Below, piece after piece: positions 45,679 through 55,690 of a stretch of DNA of 64,000 bases. A model generated the notes under the pieces. It ran no database searches. It was not told where the DNA came from and saw nothing but the letters and a program-made list of their open reading frames with translations. The DNA is from Pseudoalteromonas rubra (GTDB lineage: Bacteria > Pseudomonadota > Gammaproteobacteria > Enterobacterales > Alteromonadaceae). Each line of letters begins with the position of its first letter. Position 1 is the first letter of the stretch. Made by a program: the position numbers and the translations under genes. Location: positions 124,001 to 188,000 of the forward strand of contig NZ_PNCI01000001.1 of the NCBI RefSeq assembly GCF_005887095.1, given 5' to 3'.

Positions 45679-47022
45679 TCATGATTTTATTTCATAGCAG
45701 GGCACATAAGTGCTGCCGGGTAATTTCATTCGGCCTTGTGCAACAAAAGCGTGTAGCAGCTTGTCCATATCGCTCATTAAAGAAGCGTCACCGCTTAGGG
45801 TATAAGGCCCTTTCTGTTTGATGGCAGTGATACCTTGCTCCTTTACATTACCTGCTACTATACCAGAAAACGCTCTGCGCAGGTTGGCAGCCAGATCTTG
45901 CTTAGGCTGTGTTAAGTGTAAATCCAAACCTGCCATATTCTCGTGAGTCGGTTCGAATGGTTGTTGGAACTGATCTTCGATTTTTAGTGTCCAGTTAAAG
46001 TAATAGGCATCGCCCTGGACTTTGCGATATTCTCTGACCTGCTCCATCCCCCTGCGTAACCTCTGTGCAACTTGCTCTGGTTGATCCACCAGTACTTCAA
46101 ATTTACTCAGGGCTTCTTTGCCCAGTGTCTTCTCTACAAAATCACAGAGTTCATCGAAGTAGGCCTTTGCCGAGCTTGGGCCGGTTAATATAACAGGCAG
46201 CTGCTGCTTGGCATTATCAGGGTGGAGTAAGATCCCAAGCAGATAGAGCAGTTCTTCAGCTGTACCTGCACCGCCAGGAAAAATGATGATGGCGTGTGCA
46301 GTTCTGACAAACGCTTCCAGGCGCTTTTCTATGTCAGGCAGGATCACGAGTTCGTTGACTATCGGATTTGGCGGCTCAGCAGCAATAATGCTGGGTTCAG
46401 TCAATCCCAGGTAGCGGTTACTTGTTATCCGCTGTTTGGCATGGCCAATGGTCGCACCTTTCATTGGGCCTTTCATTGCACCCGGGCCGCACCCGGTGCA
46501 GATATTCAGGCCTCTGAGCCCAAGTTGGTAACCAACTTCTTTTGTATATTTATATTCTTCTTCATTGATAGAGTGGCCGCCCCAGCAGACAACCATATTA
46601 GGGTCGGTGTTAACTTCGAGCGCATCTGCATTGCGTAACATATCAAAGACCATGTGTGTAATGGCTCTGGGATCTTTAATCTGTTCCTCGTGACGTTGGC
46701 AGATGAACAGTATGTCTCTGATCACGGAAAAAATGTGTTCATGGATCCCGGCAATGATTTGACCATCGACGAAGGCGGATTCAGGTGGGTTTGTCAGCTC
46801 TATTTTTATGCCACGCTCGCGCGCAATCAACTTTATATCAAAGTCCTGATATTTGTTGTAAATCTCGTAGCTAGAGTCTGTATGACTGCCTACATTAAGT
46901 ACTGCTAGTACACAGTTTCTGAATAGTCGGTATCGTTCAATCGTAGAGGACTGTTGAAGTAGGTCGACTTCCAGTTTAGAAAGTAGATTAAGTACACCTG
47001 TTGGGTTCAACTGTACATGCAT
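45679..47022 (-). CDS. ppnN: Pyrimidine/purine nucleotide 5'-monophosphate nucleosidase
   Basis: PpnN (YgdH) cleaves nucleoside monophosphates to base and ribose-5-phosphate, and in E. coli is stimulated by (p)ppGpp. 447 residues. The central LOG-type Rossmann domain shows VVCWGGHSINEEEY, GCGPGAMKGPMKGATIGHAKQR and the PGGxGT motif in IIFPGGAGTAEELLYLLGILLHP. N-terminal DUF4478 and C-terminal DUF3412-type regions flank it, as in the full-length family. AAGGAG precedes the ATG. It starts 14 bp after the diguanylate cyclase stop, so both are probably one transcript. Confidence 0.93.
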   Translation of the reverse strand: MHVQLNPTGVLNLLSKLEVDLLQQSSTIERYRLFRNCVLAVLNVGSHTDSSYEIYNKYQDFDIKLIARERGIKIELTNPPESAFVDGQIIAGIHEHIFSVIRDILFICQRHEEQIKDPRAITHMVFDMLRNADALEVNTDPNMVVCWGGHSINEEEYKYTKEVGYQLGLRGLNICTGCGPGAMKGPMKGATIGHAKQRITSNRYLGLTEPSIIAAEPPNPIVNELVILPDIEKRLEAFVRTAHAIIIFPGGAGTAEELLYLLGILLHPDNAKQQLPVILTGPSSAKAYFDELCDFVEKTLGKEALSKFEVLVDQPEQVAQRLRRGMEQVREYRKVQGDAYYFNWTLKIEDQFQQPFEPTHENMAGLDLHLTQPKQDLAANLRRAFSGIVAGNVKEQGITAIKQKGPYTLSGDASLMSDMDKLLHAFVAQGRMKLPGSTYVPCYEIKS

Positions 47023-47036
47023 AGGCAGTCTCCTTG

Positions 47037-48569
47037 TTAATCACGTAAGCAAAGTTTATCTCTGCCGCTGTTTTTAGCTTCATAAAGGGCTTCGTCGGCA
47101 CGATCAAAGGCGGTCAATTTGGAGTCGCCTTCTTTGAGCTGTGTTGCCCCTAATGAGATAGTGATCCGCACTTCTTTGTCTTTGAAGCGAAACGGAATTG
47201 ATTTAACCGTTGTACGAATTTTTTCCAGCGGTGCGTAGGCTGCCTCTATTGGCATACCAGGCATCAGAATGACAAACTCTTCGCCGCCGTATCGTGCGAT
47301 AAAATCAGATTTACGGATGGACTTTTTCAGTGCACGAGCAATCACTTGTAGTGTTTTGTCTCCTGCGCTGTGGCCATATTTATCATTGATAGATTTAAAG
47401 TGATCTACATCGACTACAACCAAAGTAACGTCATTGCCCTGTATTTCAAACAAATGAAATTCCTGACTGTATCTGTCATCAAAGGCCGATCGGTTAGGTA
47501 GTTTGGTTAAGCCGTCCAGGAGACTCTTAAATCTCTGCTCATTAAGCCGCTTTTTATAGGTATTGACTTTGTTCTCAAGTACATTAATACGACTATTGAT
47601 AGCATCAAAGCTCTCAAGTAGAGCCTCTTTATCGCGGCGTTCGATGTTTTCACGCTCTACTAAATCTTTGCTTATCTGAGCAAGCTCATCGTCGACTAGC
47701 CCCTTAAGCTCGGCAATTGAGGAGGCTTTTTGTGTGTTTTCTGTTAGCCGTTTGATCTTTGAATCAATACGTTCATTTAACGCATTGAGTTCTTTGTTGA
47801 TGGATTTAGAGTGGCTAGTGGTATCTATAATTGACTTGTGCAACTCTTCCAGAGTCTGATTTAAAGATACCAAAAATCCTTGCGCAGATTGCCTTTCCCG
47901 AGCGATTGACTTCGCAAAAATACGAATAACAGCGATCGCATTTTCCAGCAGGGAGTCGATATTTGAATCGGTCGAAATACTGTGTTTGATGGCTTTTACT
48001 TCGTCCGCAACATCATCTTCGAAAACAAGTTCGTTGGTCAGCCCAAGTAATTCAGTTGCTAACTCTGGGTTGTTTTGTTGTGTGGAGGTATCAATGTCGT
48101 ACTTGGCATCAAAGACCTGCATATAAAATTGTAAAAGTTTATCAAGCAAGGGGATAAACTCTGGGATAGCATCTATGTCACCCAGTTCATTGTCGAGTAA
48201 ATTACGTAACTTACGACGGGTATCTTCTGGCACACCACGCAGCTTTTGCAACTGCTTACCCGCACTTTGAATATGTGTAACAAGATTGCGGTGATTCGCA
48301 GAATTGGTGCTATCTAGCTGCTTTAATTGAACGCTGGTATTTTCGATTAAGGGGGCCAGGTGATCAAAGTCCATCCCCTTTGCTAGTGCACTACGATACT
48401 TTGCCAACAAGTTGTCCAAAGACACATCTTGCCCTTTACAGCCGAGGGTGAGCTTTGCAGCAAATTCAGACAGGGTATCCACCTGCTGTTTTCTCGCTTC
48501 TTCCAGCGCTTTTCTTGCTTCAATTGCTTGTGATAGTTTTTTCTCTAATCGCGCAGTATTATCAGTCAC
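47037..48569 (-). CDS. Diguanylate cyclase with long coiled-coil N-terminus
   Basis: 510 residues, soluble. Residues 1-340 are mainly helical: a charged coiled coil (LEKKLSQAIEARKALEEARKQQ) at the start and another before the catalytic domain (VENRINVL-type heptads near 315-340). No sensory family was recognised, though this N-terminal region occurs in other Alteromonadales cyclases. The GGDEF domain (about 345-505) has the active GGEEF form and an RKSD inhibitory site five residues before it, so it should make c-di-GMP and be subject to product inhibition. The start is GTG at 48569 with a weak ribosome-binding site. Followed by ppnN after 14 bp. Confidence 0.9.
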   Translation of the reverse strand: MTDNTARLEKKLSQAIEARKALEEARKQQVDTLSEFAAKLTLGCKGQDVSLDNLLAKYRSALAKGMDFDHLAPLIENTSVQLKQLDSTNSANHRNLVTHIQSAGKQLQKLRGVPEDTRRKLRNLLDNELGDIDAIPEFIPLLDKLLQFYMQVFDAKYDIDTSTQQNNPELATELLGLTNELVFEDDVADEVKAIKHSISTDSNIDSLLENAIAVIRIFAKSIARERQSAQGFLVSLNQTLEELHKSIIDTTSHSKSINKELNALNERIDSKIKRLTENTQKASSIAELKGLVDDELAQISKDLVERENIERRDKEALLESFDAINSRINVLENKVNTYKKRLNEQRFKSLLDGLTKLPNRSAFDDRYSQEFHLFEIQGNDVTLVVVDVDHFKSINDKYGHSAGDKTLQVIARALKKSIRKSDFIARYGGEEFVILMPGMPIEAAYAPLEKIRTTVKSIPFRFKDKEVRITISLGATQLKEGDSKLTAFDRADEALYEAKNSGRDKLCLRD

Positions 48570-48750
48570 AGAAACCTAACATTTTTATTTTAACCTACTC
48601 ATTAGCAAGTTTACATCAAATTACTGATTAATGTGGAAGATTTTAGGTCGTAGATCTACCTATTTTGGCAGGCGACTCGTCGTGTTTGGTGGTATTAACT
48701 CAAACTTTTTTGTTAGCTTAGTCCCATATTTGCAATTTTACCGATCCATT

Positions 48751-50532
48751 ATGAAAAAAATCTGTTCCATGCTCATTGCGTTGAGCGCGTTCCCTGCATT
48801 CGCAGATGTTGAATATACCCTGACTATCACAGAACCAGAGCACCACCTTGGCGAAGTTGAAATTACTTTTCCAAAGAGTGCCCAGGCCCACATGGATATC
48901 AAACTGGCAGACTGGCGAACCGGACGTTATGAAATTCTTAATCTTGCAAACGGGATCCGCACATTTGATGCGACCGATGCAAATGGGCAGGTACTTGAGT
49001 GGCACAAAGTAGATAAAAGCACCTGGCGTGTTCATCTTGATAGCCCTACCGAGGTGACTGTGAACTATCAGGTATACGCAAATGAACTCGGCCTCAGAGC
49101 GAGGCATATTGATGACAGCCATGCTTTTGTTGATGCCTCAGGCTTTTTCATGTTCAGCGAATCATTTCGTCACGAGCCGGTTCTGGTTCAAATGAAGGTA
49201 CCAGAGCAGTGGCGTTCCGTCTCAGGTATGGATTTTGCTGGTAACAAACATCGTTTTTCCGCGGCTAACTTTGATGTTCTGGTTGATTCTCCAATCGAGT
49301 CAGGGATTAATCAACTTCACACGTTTCGTGTTGATGGCCGTGACTATGAATTGGTGATCTGGGGTGAAGGTAACTATGACGTTGAGCTGATGCTCAGTGA
49401 CCTAAAGAAGCTCGTTCAAACGGGCAGTCTTATCTGGCAGGATTATCCTTATGAGCGCTATGTTTTCATGGTTCACGCGACCAGCGGCGCCAGGGGCGCA
49501 ACGGAACATCTGAACTCAACCATTATTCAACGCCACAGAGATGCCTTTGCCAAACGTGATGATTACATCGGGTTTATTTCAACTGCAGCCCATGAATTCA
49601 TCCATACCTGGAACGTCAAAAATTACCGTCCAGCCGGACTTGTACCCTATGACTATGTTAACCCAAATTACACTGACTTGCTTTGGTTGTCAGAGGGGTC
49701 TACCAGTTACCTCGAAGACTTTTTGCTGCTAAGTGCGGGGATCATTACTCATGAAGAGTACTATAAAGGGTTGACTAAGCGACTTAATCGCCATATGAAG
49801 ACACCGGGTAGAGAAATACAAAGTGTTGCGCAAACCAGCTTTGATAAATGGATTAATCAGGGCGGCGATCACGGTAAAAATTTCAGTACTAATATCTACT
49901 CAGAGGGGGCTTTAGTTTCCATGATGCTGGATATCAAGCTGCTGGATGACAGTGATGGCAAGGTGAGTTATCGCGATGTTCACAACATATTGGCACAACG
50001 CCATAGCCTGCCAGAGTCGTTTAACAGCCAAGACGTGCTAAAGATCCTCAACGAAATCAGTGGCAAAGATTACACCCAGTGGTGGGCGCAGAATATAGAT
50101 AAGCCCTTTGTTTTGGACGCTGATGCCTTGCTGGAAAAAGTGGGGCTGAGTTATGATTACCCATCAGGTAGCAAGGTTGTTGCTGGTTTTGACGGACAAG
50201 CGACAGCAAAAGGCGAGGTTTTAGAGCTCACGCATGTTGCGCGTAATGGCAACGCATGGCAGAGCGGATTAACCAGTGGCGATAAGCTGGTGGCAATCAA
50301 CCGGCACCATGTTCGTGACTCTATTGATAAAACGCTGGCGCTATTTAAGCCAGGACAGCAGGTAACCATCGACTTTATTCGCCGTGACAAACTAATGTCA
50401 ACTGAGCTCACACTGAGCGATGTACAATCTAAACCAAAGCAGATAAGCGCAGTTGCAAACCCAACTGAAAGACAACAGCGTTTATATCAGGCCTGGATGG
50501 GGGTGGCACACCCGAATGCGCCGCAACTCTAA
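48751..50532 (+). CDS. M61 family metallopeptidase with PDZ domain
   Basis: 593 residues from the ATG at 48751, chosen because it opens a signal peptide (MKKICSMLIALSAFPAFA) although the frame is open 40 codons further upstream. An N-terminal beta domain (about 20-180) precedes the gluzincin core with HEFIH (His 281 and 285) in AAHEFIHTWNVKNYRP and the third ligand Glu in WLSEGSTSYLEDFLLL. A PDZ domain lies at about 480-570 (GNAWQSGLTSGDKLVAINRHHV). Family members are glycyl-type aminopeptidases; location is probably periplasmic. Divergent from the diguanylate cyclase gene. Confidence 0.9.
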   Translation: MKKICSMLIALSAFPAFADVEYTLTITEPEHHLGEVEITFPKSAQAHMDIKLADWRTGRYEILNLANGIRTFDATDANGQVLEWHKVDKSTWRVHLDSPTEVTVNYQVYANELGLRARHIDDSHAFVDASGFFMFSESFRHEPVLVQMKVPEQWRSVSGMDFAGNKHRFSAANFDVLVDSPIESGINQLHTFRVDGRDYELVIWGEGNYDVELMLSDLKKLVQTGSLIWQDYPYERYVFMVHATSGARGATEHLNSTIIQRHRDAFAKRDDYIGFISTAAHEFIHTWNVKNYRPAGLVPYDYVNPNYTDLLWLSEGSTSYLEDFLLLSAGIITHEEYYKGLTKRLNRHMKTPGREIQSVAQTSFDKWINQGGDHGKNFSTNIYSEGALVSMMLDIKLLDDSDGKVSYRDVHNILAQRHSLPESFNSQDVLKILNEISGKDYTQWWAQNIDKPFVLDADALLEKVGLSYDYPSGSKVVAGFDGQATAKGEVLELTHVARNGNAWQSGLTSGDKLVAINRHHVRDSIDKTLALFKPGQQVTIDFIRRDKLMSTELTLSDVQSKPKQISAVANPTERQQRLYQAWMGVAHPNAPQL

Positions 50533-50543
50533 TAGCATAAAAA

Positions 50544-50561
50544 AGGGAGCATAAGCTCCCT
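50544..50561 (-). terminator. Terminator of the DUF1232 gene
   Basis: AGGGAGC / GCTCCCT arms, 4-base loop; the minus strand continues with six Ts. It sits between the convergent M61 and DUF1232 genes. Confidence 0.8.
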
Positions 50562-50580
50562 CGACGAAAAATCGTATCAG

Positions 50581-51132
50581 TTACATAATCCGCGAAAAGA
50601 AGCGAGATTTTTTGGTACTCGTGCGGTTACGGCGCATAGAAGAGCGGATTTGTGAGCGTGTGCCCGCTAACCAACTTTCACGGTCGACTTTAGCGGCATC
50701 ACCACGACGTGCTTCTTCAGTTGCCCGGAAGCCACAGAATTGGCGGTAAGCGCTCAGATCCAGAGACAGTTCTTGCAGTACCAGCTCAATCATAATGGCA
50801 TCATCAATGTAACCAAGCACAGGAACGTTATCTGGTACAATGTCTTCAGGCTCACTGAAGTAGGCCAGAGACAACATGATTTCGCGCTTTTCCTCTTCAG
50901 GCATTTGCCATTCTTCATCTTGCACTGCATCGATAAGCGCAGCAAGTGACATCATGCGGGTGCGCACAAACTCAGGTAAGTTAGACTTCTCCATGTTGTT
51001 GACCAGCTCTTTAGCTTTGCTGATGATCTCTTCGTCGCTTAAACCTTGGCTTTTTTCGATGGTTGCATTCATCATGCTACGAAAATGCGCCAGATCGGCA
51101 TCGGATAATTCAAAGTTGATTTCAATTGACAC
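50581..51132 (-). CDS. DUF1232 (YkvA-like) protein
   Basis: 183 residues. The DUF1232 core is REIMLSLAYFSEPEDIVPDNVPVLGYIDDAIMIELVLQEL at about 85-125, a short helical segment of unknown function that occurs in YkvA and many small membrane-associated proteins. The N-terminal 80 residues are helical and acidic; the C-terminal 25 are very basic (RSSMRRNRTSTKKSRFF). The start is GTG at 51132 with AGGGAG seven bases upstream. Monocistronic. The 214 bp upstream (51133-51346) hold no recognised feature. Confidence 0.82.
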   Translation of the reverse strand: MSIEINFELSDADLAHFRSMMNATIEKSQGLSDEEIISKAKELVNNMEKSNLPEFVRTRMMSLAALIDAVQDEEWQMPEEEKREIMLSLAYFSEPEDIVPDNVPVLGYIDDAIMIELVLQELSLDLSAYRQFCGFRATEEARRGDAAKVDRESWLAGTRSQIRSSMRRNRTSTKKSRFFSRIM

Positions 51133-51346
51133 TGGATTCTCCCTGAGGATTTTAATTTTTTATTGTGATGTCTGAAGTTAGGCGGTTACAAGCAGGTTGT
51201 CAAACTCACCCTAACGACTAACAACACTATGCCACTTTAGGTACTAATAATTAAGAGCTGAGTAAAGATTTATTAATCAATGACGTGCGTTTGTTGTCAA
51301 ATTAGGCAAAATCTGGACGGATGATAGCCACCTCGCTTAGACAGCT

Positions 51347-51835
51347 TTATTTCGTTATCTCTAAAGTTATAACCCAGGGAAGTTGGCGGTCTAAGCCTTT
51401 ACCCTGGTTGAGATTAATACTGCCAGTGTAGTTTAAGCTGGTATAACGTATCTTGTTGGTGGTTGTTTCGTTGCTTTGCCAAGACGATCCCAGACACCTG
51501 TTTAACTGATTTTTTACTGACTGAAACTCTTTATTGGTTTTAGCTTCTGAGCTAAGAGACTTTGTGCACTCATACGCAATACGGCCATTGCTATATTGAT
51601 TAATTTGGCAACTGTTCTCAATCAAATGTGCTTTGGGGCGCCAGGCACTCATCAATGATGAACTCACTTTTGCCCCTTTTAGCTGCTCAAAACCATCCTG
51701 CACGCCCTGTGTAAGGGCAAGTACTTTGTCACAGTCACTCATTGTATCAACGCGTTGTTGTATGTCTTGTGGAAGTTGCTGGCATGCTGCAAACGACAAT
51801 AAGACTGCAGAGGTAAAAATTATGCGAGAGGGCAT
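51347..51835 (-). CDS. Small putative lipoprotein
   Basis: 162 residues from the ATG at 51835, preceded by AAGGACG. A signal peptide MPSRIIFTSAVLLSFAAC ends in a slightly unusual lipobox (FAAC), so Cys 18 would be the lipid anchor. The rest has two further cysteine pairs (DCDKV, NSCQIN, YECTKS, NRCLGS) and no family I recognise. The start chosen removes a 30-residue extension in the open frame that would precede the signal peptide. It lies 96 bp after hisI; no terminator is visible between them. Confidence 0.7.
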   Translation of the reverse strand: MPSRIIFTSAVLLSFAACQQLPQDIQQRVDTMSDCDKVLALTQGVQDGFEQLKGAKVSSSLMSAWRPKAHLIENSCQINQYSNGRIAYECTKSLSSEAKTNKEFQSVKNQLNRCLGSSWQSNETTTNKIRYTSLNYTGSINLNQGKGLDRQLPWVITLEITK

Positions 51836-51931
51836 GGTCACGTCCTTTATCTTAAGGTAATCGCCAGTTGAGCTAGGTAGTTCAACTGGCATAGGCTTTA
51901 ATAAACTATAGATAAAAATGCGCAACGGGGC

Positions 51932-52543
51932 CTATTTATGACGTCGACTAAGCGTTTGCGTTACTTGCTCCAGGGATAAACCGCTGCGCTGCAGCAGTAC
52001 AATCAGGTGGTATAATAAGTCAGCAGACTCATTACATAGTTCGTCCTGGTCCTGTTTCATCGCCGCGAGCGCCACTTCTACGCCTTCCTCTCCCACCTTT
52101 TGACAACTACGGCTAAGGTCTTTCGCGAACAAAGAGGCGGTATAGCTTTTTTCAGGGTCTGCGTCTTTACGCTCACAGATCACCTGCTCAAGCTGTGACA
52201 AAAAGGAAATGGCCGGACGAGCGTCGCCAAAACAGCTTTGTGTACCAAGGTGACAGGTGGGGCCAGCTGGGTCCGCTAGCAGTAACAAACTGTCGCGGTC
52301 ACAATCGGTATAAGCTGAGACTAATCTCAGGACGTTTCCTGACTCTTCACCTTTGGTCCACAGGCGCTGTTTAGAGCGTGAATAAAAAGTGACTAGCCCT
52401 TTTTCAAATGTCGTTTTTAATGCAGCAAGATCCATAAACCCTTGCATCAGAATAACACCGCTCTGGGCATCCTGAACTATGGCTGGGATCAATGCCATTT
52501 TATTAAAGTCTAAACTGGTTAGGTTTTCCGGAGTAAGTTTCAT
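51932..52543 (-). CDS. hisI: Phosphoribosyl-AMP cyclohydrolase / phosphoribosyl-ATP pyrophosphohydrolase
   Basis: Bifunctional HisIE for steps 2 and 3 of histidine biosynthesis. 203 residues. The N-terminal cyclohydrolase (about 1-110) has [21 protein letters not shown] and the metal site [26 protein letters not shown]; the C-terminal pyrophosphohydrolase (about 115-203) has [17 protein letters not shown] and [13 protein letters not shown]. The ATG at 52543 forms an ATGA overlap with the hisF stop and is preferred to a TTG three codons upstream. Last gene of the his operon. Confidence 0.96.
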   Translation of the reverse strand: MKLTPENLTSLDFNKMALIPAIVQDAQSGVILMQGFMDLAALKTTFEKGLVTFYSRSKQRLWTKGEESGNVLRLVSAYTDCDRDSLLLLADPAGPTCHLGTQSCFGDARPAISFLSQLEQVICERKDADPEKSYTASLFAKDLSRSCQKVGEEGVEVALAAMKQDQDELCNESADLLYHLIVLLQRSGLSLEQVTQTLSRRHK

Positions 52544-53313
52544 AGTCTGCAAGGCACCTTTTTTGCCGCTAAATATTGTTTAAGCGCATCAATTTCAATG
52601 AGCTGTTTGTGAAAGACACTGGCTGCCAGCGCGCCATCGACGTCGGCTTGCTGAAAAACATCAACAAAATCCTGCATAGTACCCGCACCGCCAGAGGCAA
52701 TCAGTGGTACGTCACATTGTTTGCGAATGTTGCTCAGCTGTTCAATGTCATAGCCTTTTCGTACGCCATCCTGGTTCATGCAGTTGAGGACAATTTCCCC
52801 GGCTCCGAGTTCCTGAACACGCTGTACCCATTCACTGGTTTTATAGCGTGTCTGGCTGGCGCTGTTAGGGTCGCCGGTTAGCTGATACACCAGATATTCG
52901 CCGGTGTTGGCATCAAAAAAGCTGTCTATACCAACGACCACGCATTGTTTGCCAAATTCATCGTGCAGCTCTTTTATCAGCTCGGGCCGCGCGATAGCCG
53001 GGCTGTTAATGGAGATTTTATCGGCGCCTTGCTCGAGTACTTTTGCGGCATCTGCCACTGATTTAATGCCACCGGCGACGCAAAAAGGAATATCAATATG
53101 GCGGGCTATGTTCCTGACCCAGTTGACATCCAGCAAGCGTTTCTCAACGCTGGCACTGATCTCATAAAACACCAGTTCATCTGCCCCGGCCTGACTGTAA
53201 AGCGCGGCAAGCTCAAGGATCTCGCCAACGATTTCGTGTTGCTTAAACTTAACGCCTTTAACAACTTGGCCATTTTTAACATCGAGGCAGGGGATTATGC
53301 GCTTTGATAACAT
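52540..53313 (-). CDS. hisF: Imidazole glycerol phosphate synthase, cyclase subunit
   Basis: With HisH converts PRFAR and ammonia to imidazole glycerol phosphate and AICAR. 257 residues, a (beta/alpha)8 barrel with catalytic Asp in [17 protein letters not shown] (Asp 11) and in [11 protein letters not shown] (about 130), and phosphate loops VAGGIKS and IASGGAGT. The start overlaps the hisA 3' end by 19 bases. Confidence 0.97.
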   Translation of the reverse strand: MLSKRIIPCLDVKNGQVVKGVKFKQHEIVGEILELAALYSQAGADELVFYEISASVEKRLLDVNWVRNIARHIDIPFCVAGGIKSVADAAKVLEQGADKISINSPAIARPELIKELHDEFGKQCVVVGIDSFFDANTGEYLVYQLTGDPNSASQTRYKTSEWVQRVQELGAGEIVLNCMNQDGVRKGYDIEQLSNIRKQCDVPLIASGGAGTMQDFVDVFQQADVDGALAASVFHKQLIEIDALKQYLAAKKVPCRL

Positions 53314-54029
53314 GCGATGGCCTCCTCAACAGTAAATGCGCCATCCAGTAACGACTTACCCAGAATAATTCCACTTACGCCCTGCTCGATCAACTGACGA
53401 ATATCATCTAAACTGCTTACGCCACCCGAAGCCTGAACCCTGACGCCTGGATTGTGCGCGACGATTTCCTGGTAGAGTGCAAAAGAAGGACCTGTCATGG
53501 TGCCGTCCTTACTGATGTCCGTACATAAGAAATCATACACGCCCAGCGCCAGATAAAAATCAATGAGTTCAAACAGGCTTAACTGAGACTCCTCGAGCCA
53601 GCCATGGGTGGCAACTGCCCAACCCGAAGCGCTGCGTTTTACATCAAGTGCTATGACAAAGCGCTCGGCACCAAACTCTTCAATCCATGCGGCGACTTCT
53701 TCTTTGCTATCTACGGCCATGGAGCCAATCACCACTTGTTGTGCACCCGCTTTAAGCCATTGCTTCACGTCTTCATAACGACGGATCCCGCCGCCAACCT
53801 GATAAGGGGCCGTCAGTTCGGCAGTGGCTTGCTGGATCTGTTGCCATTGCTTCTTTTGTGGATCGCGCGCGCCTTCTAGGTCAACCAGGTGCAATTTTGC
53901 GGCGCCCGCATCCTGATACGCTTTTAAGCGACTTGCCAGTTCGAAAGGGTAGAACTGTGCGGTGTCATACTTGCCCTGATACAGGCGTACAATCTGGTTT
54001 TGTAATACATCTAATGCAGGAATGATCAT
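53295..54029 (-). CDS. hisA: ProFAR isomerase
   Basis: Isomerises ProFAR to PRFAR, step 4 of histidine biosynthesis. 244 residues, (beta/alpha)8 barrel with catalytic Asp 7 in [19 protein letters not shown] and the second Asp in [18 protein letters not shown] (about 130). Phosphate loops QVGGGIR and QASGGVSS are intact. Starts 10 bp after hisH. Confidence 0.96.
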   Translation of the reverse strand: MIIPALDVLQNQIVRLYQGKYDTAQFYPFELASRLKAYQDAGAAKLHLVDLEGARDPQKKQWQQIQQATAELTAPYQVGGGIRRYEDVKQWLKAGAQQVVIGSMAVDSKEEVAAWIEEFGAERFVIALDVKRSASGWAVATHGWLEESQLSLFELIDFYLALGVYDFLCTDISKDGTMTGPSFALYQEIVAHNPGVRVQASGGVSSLDDIRQLIEQGVSGIILGKSLLDGAFTVEEAIACYQSA

Positions 54030-54039
54030 TATCTTGTCC

Positions 54040-54630
54040 TTATAATTGCCAGTTCAGGAAGTTATTCAGTAAGGTTGCACCCACTTTGGCGCTTTTTTCC
54101 GGGTGAAACTGCATGCCGGCATAGTTGTCTTTGGCAACCACGGCGGAGAAACGCGTGCCATATTCACTTTCGACCAGTGTGCTGGCGTTGCTGGCGTGGG
54201 CAAAACTATGGACAAAATACACCTGATCGTCTGGGTTAAGCCCTTGTGTCAGGGGGTGTGCGTTGCACACAGACAAGGTATTCCAGCCCATGTGTGGACT
54301 GGTTAACTGACCGGTTTCAAGGTAGCTGACTTTGCCGGGAATTTGGCCCAGACATTGAACCTTCCCTTCTTCGGTTTCGTCGCACAGCAGCTGCATGCCA
54401 AGGCAAATGCCCATGAGCGGATTCTGATACTCAGCGATGGCGGTGTCCCAACCCTGGTCGCGCAGGCGTTTCATTGCCACAGAGGCGTGTCCGACGCCAG
54501 GTAACACCGCTCTGTCAAATTGCTTTAGCTTTGCAGGGTCGCGGATCACTTCCGGGTTGACACCCAGACGTTCAAAGGCAAAGCGCACCGAGTTGATATT
54601 GGCACAGCCCGTATTAATGATGGCAATCAT
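54040..54630 (-). CDS. hisH: Imidazole glycerol phosphate synthase, glutaminase subunit
   Basis: Class I glutamine amidotransferase supplying ammonia to HisF. 196 residues. Oxyanion-hole motif LPGVGHAS, nucleophile Cys in [17 protein letters not shown] (about 77), and catalytic His-Glu in [13 protein letters not shown] (about 178-180). The ATG at 54630 overlaps the hisB stop (ATGA); the open frame has a GTG two codons earlier, which is less likely. Confidence 0.96.
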   Translation of the reverse strand: MIAIINTGCANINSVRFAFERLGVNPEVIRDPAKLKQFDRAVLPGVGHASVAMKRLRDQGWDTAIAEYQNPLMGICLGMQLLCDETEEGKVQCLGQIPGKVSYLETGQLTSPHMGWNTLSVCNAHPLTQGLNPDDQVYFVHSFAHASNASTLVESEYGTRFSAVVAKDNYAGMQFHPEKSAKVGATLLNNFLNWQL

Positions 54631-55688
54631 AAGCACCCCTTAGAGCTTGCAGTTTGCTGACTGGTATCTTTGGCGATGGCCATACGCAGCGCTCGCGCAA
54701 AAACTTTAAACAAGCCTTCGACCTGGTGGTGGCAGTTGCCTTCGCTGACTGACAGGATCAGACTGATACAGGCGTTATCTGCCAGCGATTTAAAGAAGTG
54801 CTCAACCATTTGTACGTCCAGATCGCCCACTTTTTCACGACTAAAGTCGGCGTTCAGCACAAATGATGCCCGGCCAGATAAGTCCAGCTGACACTCGGCT
54901 TTGCATTCATCCATTGGCAGCGCGAAGCCATAACGGGCGATCTGAGATTTAGTACCGAGCGCCCGTTTCAGTGCCTGGCCAAGGGCAATGCCAATGTCCT
55001 CTACCAGGTGGTGCTCATCAATATGCAGGTCGCCACGGGCTTCTATCGTCAGGCCGATGTTCGCGTGAGTGCGAATTTGATCCAGCATGTGGTCAAAAAA
55101 ACCAAGGCCTGTGCTGATAGACCCGACGCTATTTTGGTCCAGGTTAAGTGCCAGACTGATCTGCGTTTCTTTGGTATTACGTTGTACTGATGCCTGACGG
55201 TTTTGGGTCGTCAAGCGGGTGACAATTTCTGGCCAGTTGTCATCGTAAAGAATACCTTCAATACACAGATTGTTAGCCAGTTCGACATCGGTTTGTCTGT
55301 CACCAATCACATAGGAGTTTGCAAGATCAACTTTACCCGAGCGCATCAGGTTGGTCAGCAAACCCGTTTTAGGTTTTCGGCACTGACAGTTGTCTTCGTC
55401 AAAGTGCGGACAAATCAACACTTCTTCAAAACGGATCCCCTGACTGGTAAAAATTGCCATCATTTGATTGTGGGGCAGGGCGAAGTCTTCCTCTGGAAAG
55501 CTATCGGTGCCCAGTCCGTCCTGATTTGAAACCATGACCAGCTTGTAGCCGGCGGCTTGTAGCGACAGTAAAGCCGGTATCACGTTGGGCAGCAAGGCCA
55601 GTTTTTCCAGACTGTCTACCTGTTTGTCCGAAATGGGTTCTTCAATTAATGTGCCATCCCGGTCTATGAATAAATAAGGTGTGCTCAT
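54627..55688 (-). CDS. hisB: Histidinol-phosphatase / imidazoleglycerol-phosphate dehydratase
   Basis: Bifunctional HisB, 353 residues. The N-terminal HAD phosphatase (about 1-165) has [12 protein letters not shown] and a zinc cluster [17 protein letters not shown]; the C-terminal dehydratase (about 167-353) shows [30 protein letters not shown] and [31 protein letters not shown] with the Mn ligands. Typical fusion of gammaproteobacteria. Starts 2 bp after hisC. Confidence 0.97.
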   Translation of the reverse strand: MSTPYLFIDRDGTLIEEPISDKQVDSLEKLALLPNVIPALLSLQAAGYKLVMVSNQDGLGTDSFPEEDFALPHNQMMAIFTSQGIRFEEVLICPHFDEDNCQCRKPKTGLLTNLMRSGKVDLANSYVIGDRQTDVELANNLCIEGILYDDNWPEIVTRLTTQNRQASVQRNTKETQISLALNLDQNSVGSISTGLGFFDHMLDQIRTHANIGLTIEARGDLHIDEHHLVEDIGIALGQALKRALGTKSQIARYGFALPMDECKAECQLDLSGRASFVLNADFSREKVGDLDVQMVEHFFKSLADNACISLILSVSEGNCHHQVEGLFKVFARALRMAIAKDTSQQTASSKGCL

Positions 55689-55690
55689 TG

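Noticed and set aside
51178..51215. GTTAGG ... CCTAAC inverted repeat resembling an integron attC site
   Set aside because: The core sequences are in the wrong order for attC (GTT... first, ...AAC last), and there is no integrase or cassette context.
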